Assembly (NCBI RefSeq): GCF_000835495.1
Contig: NW_015622541.1
Span: forward strand, 6,572,001-6,636,000
Source: Cladophialophora immunda
Lineage: Eukaryota > Ascomycota > Eurotiomycetes > Chaetothyriales > Herpotrichiellaceae
Length of the DNA: 64,000 nt
Direction of reading: 5' to 3'
A program made the translations under genes and the position numbers. Of the stretch, positions 11,612-21,845 are shown in pieces (position 1 is the first letter of the stretch; each line of letters opens with the position of its first letter). The notes below the pieces were generated by a model. The model was not told the origin of the DNA and ran no database searches. It was given only the letters and a program-made list of their open reading frames with translations.

Positions 11612-14444
11612 ATGTTGCCGGGCGGTTGGACAAGAGGTGCGTTGCTCTTCGGCATCTTCTGCACCGTTGTCCTGGCCGTCAATCTCGGGGTCTTGATTTG
11701 GGCAGCAAAATTTCGAAACGACCTGACAGACGATGGCACCGTCGTCCTCCGCAAAGGCACTGACAACGACCAATGTACCAACATCCAACAACTGAACAAG
11801 TGGGCGCATCTGGTGATCAACTTGCTAAGCACGATCTTGCTGAATGGGAGCAACTATTGCATGCAGTGCCTGTCGGCTCCCACAAGATCAGACGTCGATT
11901 CTGCACATCGCGCGGGAAGGTGGCTCGACATTGGCGTCCTGAGCATCCGCAATCTCAGATGGATCTCGCGAAGAAGACTGTTCCTGTGGTTGCTACTCGG
12001 CTTATCGTCACTGTCTTTACATCTCTTGTACGTCTAAAGTCGCTGTCCACCCTTCCTCACGCTCAAACGGTTGATCTGTTGCAGCTACAACTCCGCCGTC
12101 TTCGTATCCACCTCCTCGAACAACTATGCCGTCTTCTCTGTCGACCGCGCCTTCCTTGAATCCAACCAGACCAGCAGTTTTGACTACGTCGACGTGTCCT
12201 ATATCCTACGTAGTGGCATCCGGCCCGCCGGAGTCGAGGACGAACCCTCGGAGACCATCCCTGAAATTGCCAGCCAGCTACGTGACGAAGCCAACTCTAA
12301 CAAACTCGTCAACCTGACCACAGAGCAATGTAGGACGGAATACATTAAGACGTTTCAATCAGATCATCGCAACGTTCTTCTTGTCTCCGATTCCAACGTC
12401 GGTGCCGATGTCGTCGACACTGCCACCCGAGTGGTGAGCTTTCTCCGCGCGGAATTCGTCTCGGATTTCACCTGTGGAGGAACCCAGGCCTTTGCCTGGA
12501 CTTGTTGTAAGTTGCATCGTATCCCAAAGCCAAACTCTGCTGGCGCACTCTCTGTCTCTCCGTCTCTCCGAGTTGTCCCAAAGGTAACGCATAGGCTAAC
12601 GAAGATTGGTAGCTATGGACGGAACAGCTCTTGGGCCTCAGGATTCGTGCGACCTACCTTGCGACGACCCGCAGATCCTCAAGCAGACGCTGTCCAACTC
12701 CACCTGGGCTCCCTTGGGACCACCGGTACAGTATTGTCTTGCGCAACCGACACAGGAACAGTGTAGTCTACGGTTCAGCATGGATATTGCGATTTTGGTG
12801 GTGGTTCTGAATTTTGTCAAATTGATCATGATGGGTTTGACCGCGCTGACTGCGTTCAAGAGAAGCGATCCTCCCCTTCTAACCATGGGCGACGCTGTTG
12901 CCAGCTTCTTGGAGAACCCAGACAGTGTCTCCAAGGGAATGTCTCTACTCAGTGCTTCAAAGATCAAGAAGCTAGGAAGGGCCTTGTTGCATGATCAAGC
13001 AAGCCAGCGAACCACACTGTATCCCGGAAAAGCGCGTCAACGCTGGTCAAAAGCCGTCAGCGTGCGTCGATGGGCGATATGTTTGCTTCTTTACATTGGA
13101 GGTTTAACCGCTGCCGCGGTGTTTCTCGGCCGTGGCATCACAGCAATAGTCGGGTCGAGGTCCCTCTCCTCATTATGGTCGATCGGACTTGGCACCCCGT
13201 CAGGGCGCACCCTGATGCAAAACGACGCCGTGGAGCAATCCGGCAAGACCGCGCTCATGGCCAGCGTCGTCCTCGCCAACATCCCCCAACTGATCCTCTC
13301 ACTCTTATACTTCACCTACAACGGCATGTTCACATGCATGCTGCTCGCCAGCGAATGGAACTCGTACTCCGTCCGCCGCAAGGGTCTACGCATCTCCTCC
13401 TCGCAACGCGAGGGCGTACAGCGATCTGGATATTACCTCCAACTTCCCTTCCGCTTCAGCGTTCCACTGACCATGGCTAGTCTACTGCTCCATTGGCTGG
13501 CTTCACAGAGTATCTTTGTCGTCAACGTCTCGATGCTGGATTACACGGGTGCTCCGATTGCGTCGCTGCCCGGTACCGTCGGCCACCTCGTGACTTGTGG
13601 GTACTCGCCCATTGCGATTATCTTTACGATTTCCCTGGGCGTGCTTCTGATAGGGGTGTTGCTGGGGTTTGGATTCGGGGCGAGATTCCGCACGGGCATG
13701 CCGATCGCTGGGAGTTGCAGCCTGGCCATGGCGGCGGCCTGTCATTCTCGTGATGGTGACTCTGCTGTTGCGGAGGTGCATGATGGAGGGAAAATGCCAA
13801 CATCGGCGTCCACGCCGGTGCCGATATCACAGCAACCGCTCAGGTGGGGAGAAATACCCGGTTATTATCGTCGCAACGACGTGTCAAGCACACGGCCGTC
13901 TCTGATGAATGGGGAGAAGTCTACACCCACGCCTGTGGTGAGGAGCCTTAGCGACGGTGCACCTTCGGATTCGGACTCGGATTCGGATTCAAATGTGGAT
14001 GCGTCGCTCCTGCCCAGAAGTCAAACCCGGCCGACCGCCATCGAGCAGGGCATCACCGAGACTGCCACGTCCGGACAGAGACTCGGTTCCAGACGCAGTT
14101 CAACCACGATGCCCGAGCCGGCGGTGGAGAGTGATGTTACAAATGCCAACGAGGACGACAATGACAATACCGCAGATGATGAAGACGGGGATGGAACCCG
14201 TGGTGCGGGAGCATCCTTACTACAACCATTGGATCCACGACGCCGTGATGATAGCGGCCGTAGCGGAGATGGCGAGCAAGACGACGACGCAACGCGTCCA
14301 CCTACGGACGCTGGTTCTTTGGAGAACGCGGATCAGAGCAGCGCCCGTCGATATGAATTGGCCTCGCCCCGCAGTGGCCTGGGACATTGCGGCTTCTCCG
14401 CCAGCGAGGTGACGGACCCGGTCGAAGGGCGGGCTTATGCTTGA
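11612..14444 (+). CDS. DUF6536-domain multi-pass membrane protein
   Basis: The function of this fungal membrane protein family is unknown. There are three exons, 11612-12027, 12085-12506 and 12613-14444, giving 889 aa. The N-terminal region shows the family hallmark: GWTRGALLFGIF as a first membrane segment, then WAHLVINLLSTILLNGSNYCMQCLSAPTR and LDIGVLSIRNLRW. About eight membrane segments are visible, near the N-terminus and between roughly residues 330 and 690 (examples are ILVVVLNFVKLIMMGL and AIIFTISLGVLLIGVLLGFG). A cysteine-containing external loop precedes the second group. The last 180 residues are disordered, rich in Ser, Asp and Glu, with a run of SDSD. The intron joins restore HLFYNSAVF and CSMDGTAL. 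It is probably a cell-surface or endomembrane protein (inference). Confidence 0.9.
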
Positions 14445-14689
14445 ACTCGCAAGAAAGAAAACCGCGTGATAAAAGGAGATGGTGAGGGAAACCAGGAAAG
14501 GCAACGAAGGGGAAGAAGGGAAGTGGGCCTCCAGTCAAGCAGAGCACTAGAACTAAAGTAACATGCGTCCATCCATATCCCTCAATAGCTCTCTAGCTTG
14601 GCTATATAAGTAAACTCTGGGTAACCAGCCGTCCAGGTGTGGGTGTGCACATAGAGGTCGTCAGCCTCTCGCTGTCTTCCTGCTGAGAT

Positions 14690-14713
14690 GCCCGCCCGCC
14701 CGCCCGCCCGCCT
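14690..14713. repeat. (CCGC)n microsatellite
   Basis: About five tandem copies of a CCGC/CCCG unit are read directly from the sequence in the intergenic region. Confidence 0.8.
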
Positions 14714-14849
14714 GCGTATCTACGGGGAGAAATGACCACTCTTCGAACGGACGAAAAATTGGATTCGCAATAGGGAGAGAAAGGGTGAGCTACAAGATGC
14801 ACAAAGCTTTGATGTCTCGATTCCGGTACATTTGGTATGTAGCTAAGTA

Positions 14850-14878
14850 TAGGTAGGTAGGTAAGTAGGTAGGGTAGT
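14850..14878. repeat. Imperfect (TAGG)n microsatellite
   Basis: Repeated TAGG units, with one TAAG interruption, are read directly from the sequence. Confidence 0.75.
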
Positions 14879-15472
14879 AAGGCTGAGTGACCATGGCTAC
14901 CCGCGTCGGCAGCCACAGCAAGCAAGCAGGACAGGAGAGGTTCCGCTCCCGATGAAATGTGCGTTTGACCAAAAGGTTGCAACATGTCCGCAACTGTAAC
15001 AAGTTTTCTTTCTTGCTTTGGCAAACTCTTTGAGATCCAGCAGCTTCCTCCCCCCCCGGGAGTTTACATTGATAACGACGTTTCTCCTTCCCTGAGGTCC
15101 CCCGAGGCCTCAACACAAGGTAAACTTGACAAAAGATCCAAAAAAACAGCAGAACTTGCCATGATATATTCTGGGTATGTTAAGATCATCAGCGACACGA
15201 CAATCACACAGAGCACCCAACGCCGCTAAACCGATCATTACTCCTCCCAGGCCTTGCCATCGATGGGCTGTCCAGTGGTAGTCCCAACGCCCTAGCTTTC
15301 CAGTCAAACCACAAAACGCACAGGCCCCTTTCGTGGGACGAACGCTTCCGAGTCAAAATGTGGTGAACGAGGTATACAACTCAATTGGCGGGCAATGTAC
15401 CGTTCATTTTAGAACAAACAAGCCAGCGACAATCCAGCAACGGGTACACAAAATCTTCCATGACGACCAAGT

Positions 15473-16039
15473 TTACATCATCATCATCATTCTGGTAGCT
15501 CGCTTGCTGCTGAAGCTGGGCCGAGGGGAGCTTTCGCCGCCGGCCCAGGGCTTGTGCAGGAAAGGTTGACCGTCGATGTTATCCCAGTGGGCTGTCTGTG
15601 TAGTAGCGGTGCTGCTGCGGTTTGGATTGAAGTGGGCCTTTGGAATGGGCATCAGGTCAATAGTGCTGCCGCGGTAGAGTGGTCCCATGAGTCGGTCCTT
15701 GACCGACTTGTTTCGTCGAGGCATTGCAGACTTCTCGGGCGGGTTATCGGCAAATTTATCGGGCTTGTCAGAGCCATCTTGGTTCTTCTCGCCCGCGAGG
15801 ATCGCGCGTTCTTTGTTGAGAGCGGCGAGATGTTGAGAGCGGCGGAAGTGGATGATGAAGAAGGCGACGAGGCCGATCAAGAGAACGGCCGCAACGGCGA
15901 GACCGACGCCGAGACCAGCTTTGGCACCAGTGCCCATGTCGCGTTTATGAAGGTGTGATATAGGCGAAGCCAAAGTTGTGGAGGGAAAGGCGGCCAAGAA
16001 GAGGGCGAGGAGTGCCGCCGTACATTGCGAACGAGCCAT
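15473..16039 (-). CDS. Small single-pass membrane protein with signal peptide
   Basis: This is a hypothetical protein of 188 aa in one exon. From the ATG at 16039, residues 1-23 form a signal peptide (MARSQCTAALLALFLAAFPS onward). A short extracellular stub ending in HLHKRD follows, where the dibasic KR could be a Kex2 site. Next is a strongly hydrophobic transmembrane helix near residues 43-65 (GLGVGLAVAAVLLIGLVAFFI), immediately followed by basic residues. The cytoplasmic tail is Lys/Ser/Pro-rich. An ATG four codons upstream (16051) is an alternative start. The protein ends with five consecutive methionines encoded by a trinucleotide run next to the stop. The layout resembles fungal single-pass plasma-membrane proteins, but no catalytic or sensor domain is seen. 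Confidence 0.65.
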   Translation of the reverse strand: MARSQCTAALLALFLAAFPSTTLASPISHLHKRDMGTGAKAGLGVGLAVAAVLLIGLVAFFIIHFRRSQHLAALNKERAILAGEKNQDGSDKPDKFADNPPEKSAMPRRNKSVKDRLMGPLYRGSTIDLMPIPKAHFNPNRSSTATTQTAHWDNIDGQPFLHKPWAGGESSPRPSFSSKRATRMMMMM

Positions 16040-18031
16040 GGCTAGTGACATGGCGTTGGCGTAATAAGTGAAAGGTATAGATGGTGACGACTCATACGAC
16101 GTCTTCGACCAGCGATAACAGTAATTCGAAGGGGAAAAACGAAGGAAAACTGGTTGGGAGGAGTCGAGTGGTGAAATTGGGAGGATGCGAAGAGGTCTTG
16201 AGAGGGCGAGGCGGGACGGAGTAATATGCACAAAAGGGGACCAAGGCGAACCAGAGCCTATTGAAAAGTTGGGCAGAAGGATGTGACGGAGGTCTGAAGG
16301 GTGTCAAGTCGGTTGGTCAGTAAGCACTTAAGGAAAGGAAAAAGGGCAGGTATGTAAAGGAACGAGTCACGGACAAGTGAAGATGCAAGAGGGAGACGCG
16401 GGTGTGAAGCTCGAGCGGCAGTATTTGGCGTCTTTGAACCTGATCTTTTCTCTTTTCTGTCACCCAGGGCTGAAGTGGCACCGACGAGCGACCAGCGACC
16501 AGCATTGAGCCACCAAGCATCCAACGCAGCATCGGCGACACGGACAAGGAGACGAAAAGGAGATGCGGCTAGCCGAAAGGAGGGCAAAAGGGTGGTGCTT
16601 GGACTGGCCCCAGCTTGTTCTGAAACGTTGGATAGGCCGTTGATGGGCGGCTGATTGGAGGACGCGCTCGAATGGAGCCGGGCCAGCTCTGTCAGGCTCG
16701 AGAATAGAAAGGACATTTCGTGGCCGTGGAGCTGAAAAGGACGAGCGAGACGAGAAAAAATGGCTGACTGGGGTCCGTGATTGGATGCAGGGGGCATGCG
16801 GCGATCAGCCAGGGCCATCCTGGCCCTTGGCTTTGTCTGGGGAAATTCAGGTTCGGATGGACACGAATGGACATGGACGGACGTGATCTGCTGGCTTGGG
16901 CCGGCGTAGTTTCTTGGAATTGTCTTGTCACGGCCACCAAGGGAAGGCTGTCTGGAAGGGAGGGCGCTTCAGAGGAGCACAAGTCAAACTGCGGTGAGCG
17001 AGTCCAGAATTCTGGTGCGAGCAACAAGGAAGAAGAAAGGAAGAGGCACGAAGCCACGCAAATCAAAGACAAATCAAAGACGTGTTTCAGGCCGCGCGCC
17101 TCTCGACCTCTCGACCTTCCAAGCTTCCACCATGCACCCACAACCTCTCAACCTTTCAGCCTCTGAGACCAGGGCGCAACCTTGAAACCCAGGTGCCCAG
17201 CTCACCCTCACCCTCGCCCTCGCCCTCGCCCTCACCTAGCACAGCTCCTCGACTCGGTAGCTCTCCAGCTCCCAGCCAAGGTGCCTGCCGCTACCAAACG
17301 GGCGCAATCCCACATCTCCATCTGCTCTCCATCGGCCTTTTCCTGTTCCTGATCATCCAGGAACGCGCTACGGACTTTTTCCATCAGCCTGTCCGACTGC
17401 TACTGGCTGCATCGCATCGCGCGCGCACCGAGTGCCGGCCCTAAACCTTGCCTCCTACGCTATTCCCCTCCCCTTCATTACGAGTACCAAACTACGCCGG
17501 ACTGGGAACTTCATTTCCCGTGTGACACGTGATGTGAAATGGAAAGACGAGGAAGATGGTTGACTGTCGTAAGAGATCGCGGGGCAGCGGCGTGACAATG
17601 GTTGCATGCATGTCCTCCGTACGACTTGGGAGGATCACAACTGGAACACTGTGCTTCACACCAGTTTGACCATTTTACAAACACCACGCGTATCACGTTG
17701 CACGACAATGTCCCGCATGCAGCACCGCGAAGACCAGGGGGATCTGCCCGAATCCCTCCGAATGTGGTACATGTGGGCAAGACACGAAGTACACAGCCTT
17801 GTGGGCTGAGGTTTTCAATAGTCGCAAGAGCAGAGTTCGAGACAAGTCTTCAAGAGATGGAATCGTTCGTCATCCTGCTGCTGACAACGAGGCTGTGCCC
17901 AGGAGATGGTGGGGGTAATCGAGGACGAGGTACTCCTTGTAGAGCTCCTTACCCTCTCCTTATCCCCCTTGCTCCAGTAATAAAAGATGCTCCCCTTAAA
18001 CTCCCTTTCTATAGTATTTCAACCACTCCTT
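16040..18031. other. Long intergenic region, no gene recognised
   Basis: About 2 kb lie between two minus-strand genes. Several frames of 100-190 codons overlap one another on both strands and are Ser/Pro-rich or basic without family character. A hexanucleotide CCCTCG/CCCTCA repeat lies at about 17203-17236. I read the region as promoter and leader of the small membrane protein plus the downstream region of the transporter. Confidence 0.5.
17203..17236. repeat. (CCCTCR)n hexanucleotide repeat
   Basis: About five and a half tandem copies of CCCTCG or CCCTCA are read directly from the sequence. In one plus-strand frame they would encode a Ser-Pro run, but that frame has no other support. Confidence 0.8.
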
Positions 18032-19536
18032 CTAGATATCCCCGAGCAGGAAGCTCAATAAACTCCCCACAGTAAGCCCGCCGACAAGCATCAATCCCAT
18101 GAAACCCCCTGCTGCCTCTCTCTCTTCCGGTGGTACCCACTGTCCTGATCCCATCATGCACTCACTGCCCAAATACCCGTTTGTCAAGCCAAATAGAAAC
18201 TGCACAATGATCAAGTAGAAGAAGTCGCTCCTGACCACGCCACCCTTGTTCTTGATATTGCAGAGGAAATACAACGGGATAAATAGCAGTCGTGCCATTG
18301 CTATGCAGAACAGAGCAAAAGGATAGTGGGTCAGGGAGATCCTTGGCCACAGTGTGATCAGTCGTCCTGTTAGATCGCCTATGTTCCATAGCAGGAAGGC
18401 CGTGGGGATAAATATCGCCGAGTCGATGTTGTTGACGGACTGGATTGACGCCGTGAAGATTGGGAAAACCATCGTGACAGCGAAACAGATAAAGACTGCC
18501 GCCGCAAGAAAAGGCATCCTGAGGAAGAGCGTGCCCAGCGGCACCGAGGGTCGTTCCTTGTTGGGCTCGTCGAAACCTTCACCCGCTGCTGCCGCAATGC
18601 CCCCCGTCGTCAAGGCGTCACCTTCGGAGGCTTCATCGGCCGTGGATTTCGCTGCCGATTGAAGGGCTCGGCTTCTCGCCTCTCTCTTCAAGAGGTAAAA
18701 GAAGGCGAAGAGAGCAATGACTGAGATGGCCGTGGCCGTCAAGAAATAGACCAATGCTGAAGTGGGAGATTCGTCGGCGGTGTCGGCGCCACTGCCATCC
18801 TTCTTCGCTGGAACCACCAAAACCGATATAATCTGCGCCATGGGCGGTAGCACTCCGGCAATACCCTGGCCCGTCATGATTCCCTGTGTATACTCGCTTC
18901 TTCCAAACCCTGATGCGAAGGAGAATAGGCCATTCTGTAGCAGGCCAGTGGAAAAGCTCGCGGCTAAGATGGCCACAAGGAGGAAGCCAAAGTACACGCC
19001 TGCGGACGTGCGAACGAGCGTTGACAGAGACAGCACAGCAAATACCGCGGTGCTGATCGTGAGGGATAACGATATTCGCTTGGGATATGATGCCCCCTTT
19101 TGCAGTTTTGTCAGTGTTATCATCGACCCGAGATTCGTGACCGTCGAGACCGAGACCTCAGCGGCCTGGAAGTGGTTGAGAATCCACTGATTTCCGCGGA
19201 AACGGTGCTGGAAGTAGGGCGCTGCGGCAAGAAACATGTTCCTATGGTTTCCCTTGTCAGTGAGAAAAACATAAAACCCAAGGCCGGAGAGCCGCAGGGG
19301 ATCATGTACCAGGCCCATAACATCGCTATCCCAAGCAGGACAAAGATGGCGTATTCAACCCACGAGAAGGGCGTCTCAGCGACAGCATCTTCATCCGCCC
19401 CATCTTGTATGCTCTCATTGTCTCTTTCTGCATCGCCTCGTATGGGCTGATAATCCTGCCGCGATCGAAACAAGCCCATGTTGGACAGCTGCGGAAGTTC
19501 GAATGATGGTGGTTGTTCAGTGGCAGTCTTGGACAT
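18032..19536 (-). CDS. Equilibrative nucleoside transporter (ENT/Fun26-like)
   Basis: ENT transporters move nucleosides across membranes; the fungal Fun26 type acts in vacuolar or other internal membranes (family knowledge). The two exons are 19536-19310 and 19241-18032, giving 478 aa. A hydrophilic acidic N-terminal tail of about 60 residues precedes the first membrane segment (YAIFVLLGIAMLWAW). The join restores the conserved WAWNMFLAAAPYFQHRF. About eleven hydrophobic segments follow, with a long charged loop between segments 6 and 7 (SAAKSTADEASEGDAL). The C-terminal motifs FGLTNGYLGSECMMG and LMLVGGLTVGSLLSFLL are typical of the family. The neighbouring haspin gene lies upstream on the same strand, and no operon-like relationship is implied. 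Confidence 0.92.
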
Positions 19537-19951
19537 GTAGGAGGACGGGCGCGCCGTCAGGGGTCAACTCGTCTATCTCTTCATCTCACTTCATTTGTGT
19601 CGCGTGGACTGGTACAAGTCATGCGTTGGCAGTGAGAACAAACACAAGTCGTGTGACGGGCCGTAATGGAGGATGAGGCGCATCCATGACGCATTTCTGG
19701 TCAAAGGGGCTGAATTGGCATTCGCCACCCCCAAGCCTCCCACCCGAGGCAAACACAACGTCCTTCTCATCCATTCGACATCGATGTCGTTGTTCAGAAG
19801 CAAGCCGTCATGTGCAAAGACACGACTACACGATGAAGAAGGAGTTCAAATGTTTAGCATTCTCGTTACTCATGACACATGATGATTTGCCTTGCGGCGC
19901 CGTCCTGCCCCAGCACCTCGCTATGCACTCGGAACGAAAAACCCCCCTCCT
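19537..19951. other. Short intergenic region
   Basis: This 415-bp region between two minus-strand genes should hold the ENT gene promoter. Nothing else was recognised. Confidence 0.5.
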
Positions 19952-21573
19952 CTATTCTTCCACCTGGGCTTTATAGGCCGCCATGTCAGCTGGCGCCAGC
20001 CACCCCTTCTCCACCGCCTCTGCGATGAGGCCGTCGGCCCCTACCGGCAACAACGTCGGTGCGACGTCGTTGAGGTAGGTCGACACCTCCATCAACTTCT
20101 CCCACAGCTCCGCCTGCAGGGTCTTTGCTGCCCTGCTACTGCCTGGCAGGCTGGCACCCCTGCCAGCAGGGCTTCTCGCCAGCATGTCCGCCAGCAGGTA
20201 TCCGAGCCAGAACACGTTTGTCTTTGGCAGGAACCTCTCGTACTTGTTCCTTGCCTCGTATTCAAGGCCCTCGAGTTCGGCCAGTGCCTCCTCCCTGGAC
20301 TCAACAGTCCTCGCCCACTCTCGGACGCGGCGGTACGTCCCCCACTGCCGCTTCTCCGCCTGGGTCTGTGGGTCGTAGCTTTCTGTTTCCCAGAACAACA
20401 TGGGGTCGAAGACGATGAGGCCGCTTTCACTCCCGTCATTGATTTTGGCGCGTGACAGAGTGTAGTCGATGACAGTGACTTGAAGATTTGACATTCCGAG
20501 GACGACTTCTGGCCTCTCGTTCATCTCCTCAATGACTTTCTGTGTCGCGTCGATCGGGCCGTCCTTGGTCAGAGCCTTGAAGCAGAGGTTGCCATTGTGC
20601 ATGTCTCGGTGTTCGAACTCGATTTGTTTCTCTGCTAGAGCGAGGCTCATGGCGGTCTTCCAGAAGATGTCATACACCTGAAACGCCGATAAGGGTCTGA
20701 GGCGATAGATGGGCTTTCCAGCATCGTTCATTTCCATGATGGCATAGAGCTGCTGTGGAGAAAAATCCTTCAGCGGGTTGGAATTGTGTGCCGAAACCGG
20801 TCTGGTCGCTTTGAATGTGTCGAACGCTTCAAGGAGGACATCTGGATACTTGCCGCTGACGATGTGAATACCGCGGCAGCGAACAAATCCGTGCAAAGCA
20901 TCAACGGACTGCATCAGTCTGACTTCTCGAGTGATCGATTCCAGGTCGGTAATGTCATTTTTGGTCTCTTTGGTCAGTCTGAACGGGATGATTTTGACAA
21001 TGAGACCGCCTCGTTTCTCCAAATCCTCGACATCTGCGAGTTCTTTTGCCTGGAGTTTGAAGACATCGGCAAACGATCCTTCACCAAGCTTTGTGCATAG
21101 GTACTTCTTCCCGATGCTGCGACCGAATTCCTGGAAATCCTTGACCACTTTTTGTCCAACGAGTGAGAGCAGTGGGTCGAGTTGTTGAAGTTCTAGCCAA
21201 GTGAGGTTCTGCAAGCGGTGGTCAATTCTGGGGGTTTGGTAAGAGGGCCGTAGAAACATACTGCCATTTTCCTGGATGAGGCGACCTTTCGACGTGCTCG
21301 AGGCCGGTGGTGATGTTCAACTGGTCTCTGTTCGAGAGGAATTGTCGGTTCAGGTTCAGGTTCAGGCTGCACAGTCTCTCTAACATCGTGCTGAAGTGTC
21401 AGTGTCTCCATCTTGTCAACGATGTCGTTCTCATTCTTGTCACCACCGAAGAGATCGAAATGCATCGCACGTTTCTCCGCCGACTGGGCCTTTTTCTTGC
21501 CGTAGGTCTTGTCATTGCGACGGACTGGCCGTTGCTGGTTTCTCAGCTCGCTCAAGACACTGAAGTCGGCCAT
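19952..21573 (-). CDS. Haspin-type serine/threonine kinase
   Basis: Haspin phosphorylates histone H3 Thr3 in mitosis and marks centromeres for the chromosomal passenger complex (family knowledge). The two exons are 21573-21262 and 21208-19952, separated by a 53-nt intron, and give 522 aa. The N-terminus (MADFSVLSELRNQQ and KTYGKKK) resembles other fungal haspins. The kinase fold is visible: Gly loop LGEGSFADVF near residues 145-153, ATP-site Lys near 176 (IVKIIPF), catalytic HRDMHNGN with Asp near 306, and DYT near 352 in place of DFG, the haspin hallmark. The C-terminal lobe is short and lacks the usual activation segment, as expected for haspin. All catalytic residues are present, so it should be active. 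Confidence 0.93.
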
Positions 21574-21845
21574 CTTTCACAAAATCTCATAAACTTGACA
21601 AAGGGAAAAATACGTGAGACCGCTTACCAGCTGAGTTGTGTGAGTGTGAATGGTATGTCCTGCGACTAGTCCAAAAGGCGTTAGCGTGATGGTTGCACTG
21701 AGATACCAAAGCGGCAAGGTGTTTGTGTGTGGAAGGAAAGGGAAATGTGAGTCGCCGCTTTTAGATCAATAAACATGGATGAGGTCGGGCAAAATGACCA
21801 GAGTTGATTTTGAGATTCAATGATTCACATTATTTGACCCGCAAT

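Larger units (their letters stand above)
14445..15472. other. Convergent intergenic region with microsatellites
   Basis: This region lies between two convergent genes. It holds a CCCG/CCGC tetranucleotide run (about 14690-14713) and a TAGG-type tetranucleotide tract (about 14850-14878). No gene was recognised. Confidence 0.6.

Noticed and set aside
16692..17444. Several overlapping frames of 100-190 codons near the CCCTCG repeat
   Set aside because: Their length is explained by GC-rich, low-complexity sequence; none shows a domain or plausible splice structure.
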